Below are positions 1 through 11,300 of a stretch of 64,000 nt of DNA, one piece after another. The stretch's first letter is position 1; each line of letters opens with the position of its first letter. The position numbers and the translations under genes are program-made. The notes below the pieces were generated by a model. That model saw nothing but the letters and a program-made list of their open reading frames with translations. It was not told the origin of the DNA and searched no databases. Source of the DNA: Acridotheres tristis (taxonomy: Eukaryota > Chordata > Aves > Passeriformes > Sturnidae); contig CM072909.1 in the NCBI GenBank assembly GCA_037013685.1, positions 744,001 to 808,000 of the forward strand, read 5' to 3'.

Positions 1-305
1 ATTTTTATGTCAATATTAGGCAACACGTTTTTAATATGTAAACCTTCCAGTTGGCAAGGAAGTCCCTGGAAAGCCTGAGACAGAAGGAGGATCACTAAAT
101 CCAGGTCTGTAGCATGTCTGGGACCTTGTTGTCCTTACACATCTAAAATAACCTCAGCCCTGTTTCCAAGAACAGTTGTGGGAAGTGCTGAAAAAACATT
201 TCCCTGGAGCTGTCCAGGTGAAACCCTGCATGCTGGATGACCCTCAGTGCGTGTGCTTCTGGATGTATTGACTCTTCTAAAACATTTGGTTTTTGTCCTT
301 TGCAG
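1..305 (+). other. BMP10: BMP10 intron 1, 3' part
   Basis: This is non-coding sequence that ends in a pyrimidine-rich tract and a TTTGCAG acceptor at 299-305, directly before the BMP10 coding exon. The first BMP10 exon (signal peptide and start of the prodomain) must lie upstream of the window. I see no other feature here. Confidence 0.75.
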
Positions 306-1249
306 ACTTGGATTCCCACCCTATTGGCATTACGGGAACTCGGAAATACCCGCTCCTGTTCAACGTTTCCATCCCTCACCACGAGGAGATCACCATGGCA
401 GAGCTGAGGCTCTACACCCTGGTGGAGCGGGACCAGAGGCTCTACGAAGGGCTCGACAGGAAGGTGACCATTTTTGAAGTGCTGGAGAACATCCACGTGG
501 GGGCTGGGGAAGAGAGGAAGATGGTGGCCCTGGCCTCCAGACACATCTATGGCACAAGCAGCGAGTGGGAGAGCTTCGAGGTGACCGAGGCCATCCGGCG
601 CTGGCGCAGGGCAGGGCTGACCACGCACCGGCTGGAAGTTCACATTGAGAGCAGGGAAGGGGAGGAGCAGAACGGGGAAGGGAAGCTCGATATCGACATC
701 AACTCCGAGGCCAAGCACGTGCCCCTGTTGGTTGTGTACTCTGACGACCAAAGCAATGACAAAAAGGAGGAGAAGGAAGAGCTGAATGAGATGATTGACC
801 ACGAGCAGCTCCTGGACCTGGAGAACCTGGAGGTTGGCAATTTCCACGACCAGCCCGGGGAGGAGGCGCTGCTCCAGATGCGCTCCAACATTATTTATGA
901 CTCCACCGCCCGCATCCGGAGGAATGCCAAAGGCAACTACTGCAAAAAGACTCCGCTCTACATCGACTTCAAGGAGATTGGCTGGGACTCCTGGATCATC
1001 GCCCCGGCCGGGTACGAAGCTTACGAGTGCCACGGGGTGTGCGCCTACCCCTTGACAGAGCACGTCACACCGACCAAACACGCCATAGTCAAGACTTTGG
1101 TTCACCTGAAGAACCCCCAGAAAGCCTCCAAGGCCTGCTGCGTGCCCACCAAACTCGACCCCATCTCTATCCTCTACCTGGATGCAGGGGTGGTCACCTA
1201 CAAGTTCAAGTACGAGGGCATGGTGGTGTCAGAGTGTGGCTGCAGATAG
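306..1249 (+). CDS. BMP10: Bone morphogenetic protein 10, last exon (partial)
   Basis: This is the final exon of a TGF-beta-family ligand that in vertebrates is made by the heart and signals through ALK1 and BMPR2 in cardiac trabeculation and endothelium. The exon starts in phase 1 after the acceptor at 305 and ends with TAG at 1247-1249. It encodes about 314 residues: most of the prodomain, a furin-type RIRR site at 911-922, then a 108-residue mature domain (923-1246) starting NAKGNYCKK. The mature domain has the family cysteine pattern, with CHGVC, the CC pair in KACCVPTK, and a C-terminal CGCR. These match the BMP10 subgroup rather than BMP9. The first exon is outside the window, so the protein is incomplete only because of the window edge. 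There is no frameshift or stop. It is convergent with ARHGAP25, as in human. Confidence 0.97.
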
Positions 1250-4200
1250 TAGGAGGGAACACACGTGCGGGGAGGGCACAGGGGGAGTATTTAATGATTC
1301 AGTCTGTAAATTTGTACATTTGGGATTTGCTATTTAATGAGGTTATTTAATGAGGCCTGTACAGATAATTGTATGTTTCCTGTCATGGGGAATGGGCACG
1401 TGGTGTAGGGATTGTATATTTTGTTCCATTTGCTTCCTTCTCGCTGCTCTTCACTGTCCCGATCGCAACCAAGTCTCTCCTCCTGTCAGGCATGGAGCTG
1501 ATCACTGGATTGTTTGGGAGGGCTCTTGGTGTCGAAAGGGCACATCTAAATTCATGGAAATAAAGGCATATTTTTGTATTTTATCCATGTTGATTGGCAT
1601 CTCCAAGGCTTTCCAGAGCTGTTAAAGACACCTAGATTGTTCAATGTTCTGTAATATCTTTATAAAGGTCTTTATGTGCTCATTTTTTTCTTAATTCATC
1701 TCTGTAGATCTTATATCCTGATAATTCTCAAGCCCCTGAATCATTAAGGCACAAAGAAGGTGGTTTTTTTTACCTTTTTTCCTAATACTTCCTTCACTCT
1801 TTCCCTGTTTCAGTCAATGGTAACTGGCAGGGATGATTTGGCATCTGGAGCAGAAAGGCACCATTCCCTTTCCCATCTTTCTTAGGAAAGCAAATGGCCC
1901 AGGAGCAGTGCCAGACATGGGCCAAGGCGAGAAATTCCCCCTGTGCAGGTTTATGACAAAATCACTCTGAGGCAGCTCTGGGTTGGCTCTCAAGGGCCAG
2001 AGCTTTACATAGCAGAAGGAAGTGTAATAAATTTCCTGAACCCTTGGAATTGCACCAGCTAAAATTGTCCTCGAAATTTCCACCAGCTAAGAACCAGTCC
2101 CCGTTCCCAGTCAGTAAATCCCATGGGATGCAGCTGCATAATCCAGCTCGAATTGCCCAGCAGTGCCAGGCAGAACAGCAGAGCCCTTCGTGCCAGTGGG
2201 ACACGTGCATCTTCCCTTTCTGTAAGTGCTGAATTGTCCATTCCCAGGGATATTCCTCCCCCCAGACTCTACAGATGGAGTCACATGCCATGTTTCCACC
2301 ACTCTTCTGCAACAAATCGTGGTGATAAGGAGGTGTCAGAGTTGAGAAACAATAGACCCGTCACTTTATTTATACTAAGCTGCAAATTTGTCAGATTCTT
2401 GGGAAAGTGTAAGTGACGTTGACTCTTTTAGCCTGTACCCGAGCCTACTGCACTGTCCCTGCATCTGTTTTACACTTTTAAGGGAAAGTTATCTGCCCTG
2501 GAAGTGATAAGGGTCTTTGAAGGAATCACTCCAACACTTCATGGGAATGAACACCAAAGACTTTATCATGCACCAACTAAACCCAATTTCACCCATTTTC
2601 ACACATACTATTCTGTGCTTCCCATAATTTATTGACCTATTTATTGACTGCTTGCCTTTGTAATATACTGTAGAATACAGAACGCTTTATTTTTGTGCTT
2701 GTGTGTAATCCCACTTGGATAAAACCTTGTACTGATCCTACTTTACATGGAATCTCTCTGTTGAGTTGTGCGGGACACAGAATGAGGTTGCTGACTTCTT
2801 TTTCCTCCCCTGGATACTTGTAAATTCCACATGGCTCAGTTACCTCCTCACTTGATTCCAGTGGAGTTCTGGAGTGTGGTCTCATCCAATTTACAGCTCC
2901 TCTTGCAGGGGTATCACAGCTCTAAGTGCTCAGCTGTGTAGTTTAATGTAGAGTTATGCAGTCTCCAGATAGTGGCCTGCACACTGGGCTGTGATATTGC
3001 TTTATTCCTCACCCTGTGAGTGACTGACACCCCTGACAGACCTTTCCCCCGAGCCACTCTGCAATCAGAGCCCGTGGCTCATGGCATGCTGGAGGAATTT
3101 GGGAAAGGTGTGACATTTGCTCTGCTGACATCAGCTGCAACAGCCAACGGTTGAAGTGTGACCACACAGACCCTTTCAAAACTATCCACGATTCTTATGA
3201 AGCCATTTGCCAAGACAAGCCATTCACCTTGTTAGGAGTGATAATCCAGCATTAGGGAGATAATCCGACATTTGCTTTTATCATCTCATTTCTGCGGCAG
3301 TCCCGTGGCAGAGATCTGCCCTCCCTGCCTTCCCCTGACAGCACCAAAGTCTCTGAACAAGCTGCAGGGAAAGCTGTGCCTTTAAAACAATAAATAACCA
3401 CTGCAACCACCCATAAACATGTGAAGTCTCACTGTAAATTCTCTAGTGGCCACACTGCAAAGCAGAGCAGTGCCTGCACTCTGTGTCTCAGAGATTCACT
3501 GTCTCTGTGCTGGAGCACAGCACAGTCTGTGGCGTGTTCTGGTACAAAGCAAACACAGCCAATGTGTCATTTCATCAGCTGCATGTGTGAGCTTCTACAA
3601 GATCAGTGAAATTGTCAATAAATCCCAATGGTAGTCCTTCAGAATCCGGGGGCAGCCAGTCTGCTGATGTAACTTCTCTTTATAAAGAAATGAGGATTGT
3701 CCTGCTGGAGGAGGATTTCAGCCAGAGTCTGTGGTGAAAGAAGTGAAGCTGTGTCTCATTGTGCTATTCTGGGAGAAAACTGAGCATCCCTTGAATCCTT
3801 CAGCTGCATCTGAGATCAGAACTCCTGGGAATGTTGTTTCATTTATCAGGGGTGTCTGTCAGGACTCCACAGCGGCTTTATGAGCAAAATCTTCCCTTTG
3901 CCCTTTCTTTCAACATAACCCTGCAAAGGCATTTCTTGGATGTTCATGCAGTTCAATGACAGAGATCAGACAAAAAATAAATAGGGGGGCAGTTATTTCC
4001 TAAAGATCTTTCCCCAAGTAGCGAATCAAGGCTGTTTCTGCAAGTTCAGAAGTGCTTGGCTTTAAAGCCCCTGTCCAAATAGACACAACACTCACAAATA
4101 ACAGGGTGAGGGTGTGACAAGAGCCAGGCCTGACAAGCTGGGAGTCCCAGGAGTCCCTGAAAAAATGTTCCAAGTCCCTGAAGAAATGTTCCACTGCATG

Positions 4201-4427
4201 TTTTCATTCTCTTTGTTTCTGCACTCCTTCCTTCCATCCACCCATCCACACTAGCACCGTGAATTCTGTTTCTAAAAGACTTTGTCACATTAAATTCTGG
4301 CCTGCGTTGATTCTCCTTTCATTTCTGATCTATTTTATTTCAATATGTCAGCAGATTTTTTTACTTAAATCTTCAATCTCAGTTATAGAAAGTTTTGGGG
4401 AAATATGACTTCACAATCTCTCTTTCG
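1250..4427. other. BMP10 3' UTR and flanking DNA without a gene
   Basis: The first 300-odd bases are the presumed BMP10 3' UTR. The remainder is AT-balanced, low-CpG sequence. Open frames here are short (about 120 codons at most), lack recognisable domains, and occur on both strands without splice support. I see no gene and no clear mobile element. Confidence 0.6.
1559..1564 (+). terminator. BMP10: Candidate BMP10 polyadenylation signal
   Basis: A canonical AATAAA lies 310 bases after the BMP10 stop codon, in AT-rich DNA followed by T-rich runs. It is the first such signal on the + strand after the stop. Whether the main transcript ends here cannot be told from sequence alone. Confidence 0.5.
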
Positions 4428-5444
4428 ATCCATCTATCCATCCATCATCCATCATCCATCATCCATCATCCATCCATCCATCCATCATCCATCATCCATC
4501 ATCCATCCATCATCCATCCATCATCCATCCATCATCCATCCATCATCCATCCATCCATCATCCATCCATCCATCATCCATCATCCATCATCCATCATCCA
4601 TCCATCATCCATCCATCATCCATCATCCATCCATCATCCATCATCCATCATCCATCATCCATCCATCATCCATCCATCATCCATCATCCATCCATCATCC
4701 ATCATCCATCCATCCATCCATCCATCATCCATCCATCATCCATCATCCATCCATCATCCATCATCCATCCATCCATCATCCATCATCCATCATCCATCCA
4801 TCATCCATCATCCATCCATCATCCATCATCCATCCATCCATCCATCATCCATCATCCATCCATCATCCATCCATCATCCATCCATCCATCATCCATCATC
4901 CATCCATCATCCATCATCCATCATCCATCATCCATCATCCATCATCCATCCATCATCCATCCATCCATCATCCATCATCCATCATCCATCATCCATCATC
5001 CATCCATCCATCCATCCATCATCCATCCATCATCCATCATCCATCCATCCATCCATCATCCCATCATCCATCCATCATCCATCCATCATCCATCATCCAT
5101 CCATCCATCATCCATCATCCATCATCCATCCATCATCCATCATCCATCATCCATCCATCCATCATCCATCATCCATCATCCATCCATCATCCATCCATCA
5201 TCCATCATCCATCATCCATCCATCATCCATCCATCATCCATCCATCCAGCATGCATCATCCATCATCCATCATCCATCATCCATCATCCAGCATCCATTC
5301 ATCATCCATCCATCTATCATCCATCATCCATCCATCATCCATCCATCCATCATCCATCATCCATCCATCATCCATCCATCATCCATCATCCATCATCCAT
5401 CATCCATCATCCATCATCCATCCATCCATCCATCCTCCCATCCA
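4428..5444. repeat. CATCC / ATCATCC simple-repeat array, about 1 kb
   Basis: This array is built from two interleaved units, the 4-mer ATCC and the 7-mer ATCATCC, in irregular alternation. It starts in TCCATCTATCCATCC and ends near CATCCATCCTCCCATCC. Rare variants (CATCTATC, CAGCATGCATC, CATCCCATC) are scattered and interrupt the array near its 3' end. The array is open in several frames and translates as runs of His, Pro, Ser and Ile only because the units contain no stop codons. It is low-complexity DNA, not a gene. An array this long should be length-polymorphic. Confidence 0.97.
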
Positions 5445-7920
5445 GCTCTGAATTATTGTAAGGAATTAAAACAGCCCTGTCACACTGAAATCATCAGCAT
5501 CAGTAGGATTTTGTTGCTTTTATCTGTTTCTAGTTGAACATGTATAAGAAATTGTGAGCAACTCTGGAGCCCCCTTTTTGCTGGATGCTGTATAAAATTG
5601 CAGGCAGTGCTTTCAGGCTAAACAAGAACAGGCAAAGTGGTGGAAGCAAAACAAATGGTCCCAGAGAGGAAGAGCCTGGAGAGCAGGTCAGCAAGGGAGA
5701 TGAGGGAAGAGCTTTGGTCTTGGATTGCTGCTTTTAAACCCACACACACAGAGCCTCCAGAAGAGCATGAACTTCAAGACATCCTCCTCACTCCTGAGCC
5801 TGTGCAAGAACGGTGACAGTTCTGTCTCCTGAGCCAACACTCAGCACCCAGGCCAGATTTCACCTGGTTGGGTGAGGTTCCCTGAAGGGATCCCTGTCTC
5901 TGAGCTCTCTGCATGTGGGCTCCAATTCCCCAAAAGATTTTCCCCCAAAGCTTCCCTGCATTATCCCTCCCTGGGCTGTGACCCCAGGCTCACTCTGCAG
6001 TGCCCCGTGGAGATGACTGAGGATACAAATTCCCAACTTTCTGAGTGCCAAACCCAACAGCTCAGGGTGGTTTTCCTGGCCCTGCCCTTGCTCTGGGCTC
6101 TTTGGGGTGCTCTGAGAGCCTGGGGACAAGGAAGTGTTTAGACAGGAGAGCAGGGCACCCCTCTCCCTGGCAGTGCCTGCGCTGGCTCCTGCCCATCCCG
6201 TCTGGGGATGCCAATCTTCAGGAGGAAAAACGTGTTCCTTGATACTGTGGACACATGTCTTTCCAAGGTGTCTGTGCCCTGCCAGGTGAGCAGCACCTCT
6301 GGAGCTAAAGGCATGAGATGAACCTCCCCAAAACTGAGCTCACTTCAGAAAAACCATCTGGAGCAGCAGCCAGAACCTATTCCAAATTCCTCCTCCCCAA
6401 AACTACTGCACTGCCCTCCCGGGACTGCTCAGAGAGCAAAGCAAACCAGAATCTGCAGCAGTGCAGAATTGCCAAAGGAAAATGTGATTTTTGACAGCCT
6501 CAGGCAGTTTGGTGCCTGGGTTACCCACAGCACGATGGGAGAGGCGCAGTTTAGGATTTTCTGTGACATACACATAGCTAAAGCCCTGCAAAATCTACTG
6601 GGATATTTGGGGGGAAGGGAAAAAAAAATCCCAAAACAGGAAGATTTCGTGGCACTTGAACATCTGTTTCAAGCATTTGAAAAACTACAGCCCAGTGTTA
6701 ATTTAAACTTCCTTATAACCCAGTTCAACATTTGGAGTGCAAACACTGTTAATAGGATGGGAACCAGGGTGGTGGTGGTTTGCTTACTATATTGGGAAAC
6801 AAAACCAGAACAAAACCAGCTTGAGATAGAGCTTTTGTTTATGTTGCTGACCCATCTGTCTTCATTAATGTGTTATTTACAGGAAAAGTTAAAAAATTAG
6901 CTTCTGCTCCCTCTTCAAGTGCAGCAGCAACAAATAAAGGCTGAATGGTTCATTTGCCCTCGACTAAAAATGGAAATTCTTATCAGCACCCCTTGGAAGA
7001 AGAGGTTTATGATGTGGAGTGTATTATTGTTGGGTATCAGTGCTGAGACCAGGCCTTTGGCCACTGCTGGGTGTTCCTGGCCCAGGCAATGTCAGGGGTA
7101 CAGGGAGGCAGGGAGCTGCTGTGCCACAGAAAGCAGAAAACAGCCACAAAATAGGACCCTCATCTGATTCTAAACTCCTGCTTTGATGTTAAAAGGAGAA
7201 ATCCTGTACTGAGCCATGCAGAGTAATGATGTGATTTTCCTGGGTGTGAAAAGGTTTGGGGCTAAGCCCTGGCATGGCCCAGAGTCACCCAGGTGCGTCT
7301 GGCCCTGAGGACGTGTTCAGTGTGATTGTGTTCCCAGCACAAACTGATCCACCTCCTGCTGAGCATTTCAAGGGCTTAGCAAGACTTTTGATTATTTTTA
7401 AAGTAAAGACAGGAAAAAGGAGGGATAAAAGCAATCAACAAGGCTGCAATAAAGGAAATTATAGGAGAGGAATGCATTTCCATGACACAGAGCAATGCTT
7501 CCTGAACAGGAGGGTATTGGCGTGTTCCCTATCCACATATTTCATTTTCTGTGATGACCAACAAAGACAACACGCTGTGTTTTAGTTTAGCTGGGCAGCT
7601 GCATCCATTCCATATAAACATAACTGTTCTGCAGAAGCTGCTGCCAGTTGTGCCTGTGTTCACTTTAGGCTGAGGGATGCTGGCTGAGCTCCCCAAGCAA
7701 TGTCCTTCAGCTCTGTGTGACTGAGCCTGTCCAGTCTGGCAGCTTCACATGGTGTTGAAAATGTATGTGTCGAGTTAAGTGAGAAGGTTTAGAGGCAGGG
7801 TGGTCTCTGCAATCAGGTACAGTAGCTGGCTAGCAACAGCAGCTAAACAACAGCCCAGCCTGCCAGGGAGCTCAGGTTTATGATGGCTTTGCTGTAGCAA
7901 CTCCTTATCTGCCAGAGATT
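5445..7920. other. Intergenic DNA, no gene recognised
   Basis: There is no homology that I recognise. The longest plausible frame (6469-6900, + strand, 143 codons) has ordinary amino-acid composition, but I recognise no domain, no flanking splice logic and no signal peptide. Confidence 0.5.
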
Positions 7921-8333
7921 AGAGCAGCTCCCATCAGTTGTTGTGAGATTTGGTGGAATCCATTTCCTGAGCTGTCACCGCTGCCTGCTCGGGCATGGTG
8001 GGGATGCAAAGCTCTGGGAGAGCAAAACTGCAATGCTGCTTGAGCTCTGCCTGCTTTGATCACTGCCAGGTTTTAGGGTATTTATGAAATTTAGGTTAAA
8101 ATTAGTTTAGGTTTAATAAATTTAGGTTAGATATAAGGAGGGAATTGTTCCCTGGGAGGGTGGGCAGGCCCTGGCACAGGGTGCCCAGAGAAGCTGTGGC
8201 TGCCCCTGGATCCCTGGCAGTGTCCAAGGCCAGCTTGGATGGGGCTGGGAGCAGCCTGGGACAGTGGGAGGTGTCCCTGGCATGGCACAGGTGGCACTGA
8301 TGGGCTTTGAATCTCTTCCAACCCAACCCCTTC
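7921..8333 (+). repeat. Inverted-duplication arm A containing a CR1 LINE 3' end
   Basis: This 413-bp block is the reverse complement of 31458-31875. By eye the arms differ at about 4 bases plus one 5-bp TTGGG length change, so identity is about 99%. The 3' part (roughly 8090-8333) is a CR1 3' end in sense orientation, recognised by GGGTGGGCAGGCCCTGGCAC and CTTCCAACCCAACCC. The 5' part (7921 to about 8080) is not CR1 that I recognise. Both arms lose similarity abruptly at AGAGCAGCTCCCATC on one side and after the CCAACCC tail on the other. Confidence 0.9.
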
Positions 8334-11300
8334 CTCAATTCCCTGATTTCAGATGCCCAGCTCCGCCCAGAGGAGCCTTCAGGCTGACCCCTGAACTGGA
8401 AGCAGAGCAAATGACCTGCAGGGAAAGGGAGCCCTGGTACCATTCCTGCAATCCCTGGGACTGGGCTCTGCAGGTGCTGCTCACTGTGCTCCCACCTGGC
8501 CTGCACTGAATCCCTCTGGGTTAACACAGGGATCCACAGGGGTATGAGACCCATGGGCTGATGCAGCTGCTGAAAAGGGTTGAAGTGATTCAATTTTGAT
8601 TTACAGCAGTGGATTGCTGCTGAGACAGACACGAAAAAGCAACATAATGCAAATGTAGCCTGCAATCCTAAATATTCCCTGGAGCTTTGCACCAATTTTG
8701 ACGTTGTTCTGGCAGGGAGAGCAGCTGCTTTCATCCACAGTCACTTTCCTCGCTGAGCTCCCTCTTCTTTCCTTGGCATTCCTTGATCTCTGTCCATCAA
8801 CAATTTACACCAGCTGCAAATTTGGCCCAATAATATTGATTGTGTGTCTTGTGCTTCCTCTGCGGGCCCTAATTAGTGCTCTGGAGATAATGAGCAGGGA
8901 GTTAATGGCAGGGGAGCGAAGCAGGCAGTGCTTGGTGGGGCTGCCCCTCGCCAGCCCTGACACTGCTCAGGGCACAGCACTAATGAGCTCCAGAGCAGGC
9001 AGAGGGTTTAGACAAGGGCTCAGCGAGCTCCCAGGGCTGCATTAACCCTGCTCTGTCACCTCTTGAACAGAACTGGGGCAGCTGGGCCCTGCTACAGGAA
9101 CACAGCAGCCTTGGAGGGACTGGGAGCCACTGGGACACAATGAAACCTCTGGGAATGGAGAATAGCACCTCTCTGCCCACTCCCAGCTGCTCTCCTGTCA
9201 ATAACCATCCTGCTCCTGCATTATTCTTCCCAGGGGATGTAAGCACTGTCTTCACCACAGACACCGATGATGTCGACACTTCTGGCCCCAAACCTGCAGC
9301 CCAAAGTTCCTAAAAGGAAAGGTCAAGCCTGGTGATCAAGTTATTATCACAAATATTTTTACTGTAAGTTGGGACTCAGGACTCTCAAGTCTTGACTCTG
9401 CTTCATGTGTGCCCTGCAGACATTTTCAATTGCTCCATCACTTCTGTGCCTTTAGGAAAAGCAAAAATCTGTGACCTCAATGGCCTGACCTTCACTGGGA
9501 TAGACAGAGGAATCAGTTTGGTTTGAGCTGAGCACTCAGGTGCAGACTCTGGCCCAGGCACTGCAGGTGCAGCATGCTGGTGCAGGACCATGGGCCAAGG
9601 GCTCCTTGCTCTGATCCCAAAGCCCAGTGAAGATGGGAAGGTCAAGGTTGGGGTGTGATGTGAAGGAGATTCACCCCTGCTGCTCTCTCTGCCTCTGATT
9701 TCTCAACAGCTGACAAATGGGCAAAAGCAATTTTATTTTTAAAATTGCAATTTTATTTTTAAAAGTCATCCTGCTTGCCATCACCAGTGGGGCTTCAGGT
9801 CTGGGAGCGGGTCAGGATGGCTGACAGCAATTTAAACTGCTGCTGCCTTGCCATCCCTCCCTGTGCTCTCCCTGACCCCACACCAATGCCTTCCCCCACC
9901 ACCAAGGGGGCAGATCCAGCTCTGTGGAAATATTGTGTCTCTGAACATGTGTCCCATGTCTCCTGCAAACTGTAAATGTGATTTATCCCCATTTCACACT
10001 TTACAGAGCTTTCTTTACCCAGGATAGGAGGGATATAGCAAGGGAGCTGCACATTCCCAGTCCCCAAGGAAACATCCCTTCCCAGGGTGTGACAACACTC
10101 CAGTTTCCAGTGGATATTTTGACCTTTCACTCCTCAGCGCTGTCTGTAGCTGTTGTGTTGGGAACAACTGTCCTTGGGGTGCTTGGCTGACCTCCTGACT
10201 CCTTTTGGAAAGGCATTTCCATAGAGCTCTCAGCACTTCAAATGAGCACCAGACCTTTAGTGGCATCAGAAATGTGGATGCATGTGAAGGGAACACTTGA
10301 CAGCGCTCAGAGATCCATCCCTGGAGCTCCAGGAAGGGACACACAGGGTAAAGGTGTCGCTGAAAAGACTCAAAACCCCCACTGGCCTTAGGGGTTGAGT
10401 GTGGATCTCACCCAGAGCACGTGGAGCTCAAGGGGAGCCTCTCCGGCTGGATGGCAGCCTGAGCCAGCTTTATCAGGGAGACAAGGAAGGAAACACGGCA
10501 GCACTGCCAGGGAAAGGAAAGATTTACCTCTCACATGCTCAGAATGCAGGTGCCAGGCCAAGACTTATCCTCATTTCGTTAGGCAGAGGTCGAAGCCTTG
10601 CCCCTGCCCCCCTAGCTGGGGGGAAATCTGCCCCTGGATGCAGCAAAGGTTGGGGCCAGCTGAGATTACAGGAACGCTGTCCTGTTCCCAGCCCTGTTAT
10701 CAGGACATTGTGTGAAGAGGGCTGAAATATCACATCGTGTTTTTACGCGTGATAAAGCAAATTTTCACAAGCTGCACCAGCGGCTGCTGACGGCGCCGGG
10801 AGCACCGGTGCCCTTGGGCACTCAGGGGTGCAGGGACACCTTGGGGACAGGGTTCTGTGTGGAAAGGGCTTTTGCTGAAGCTTCCCCCGTGATGGGCTCA
10901 GGAGAAAACGGGGCATTTCCTTCTCTGCTGGATGGGCAGCTCACCTCAGGGGGTTCTCACATGTTTCCTAAAAGGCTTAGCACACCCTGGAGTCCTGCAG
11001 CACCACCAAGGCCTCTGCTCTGCCCCACAGCTGGGAAAATCCCATCCAAATCCCTGCCTCTGTATTTGAAGTTATAAATCTCATTTACTGAGTAACCCCA
11101 ATTAATGCTGTTCGTGGGAATTGCCTGCTGGGGAAACTCTTGCAGAGGAAAGGGGGAACTCCTGCTCGAAGGGAGCCCTTGGTGGGGATCCTCACGCAGG
11201 AAGATTTTGGCAGCCTGGATTCTCCAAGGACTGGAGCCTCTGTGCCACGTTCACCACTCCAGCACTCAGGCTGGATGAAAATCTCACAGCTCCTAAACTG

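Noticed and set aside
4395..5537. Open frames of 380 and 348 codons rich in His-Pro-Ser-Ile
   Set aside because: They are created by the CATCC-type repeat, which has no stop triplets in two or more frames. There is no start context, domain or splice support.
6469..6900. 143-codon + strand frame with ordinary composition between BMP10 and ARHGAP25
   Set aside because: I recognise no protein family, no upstream promoter or splice sites and no supporting neighbour. A frame of this length is expected by chance in 64 kb of six-frame sequence.
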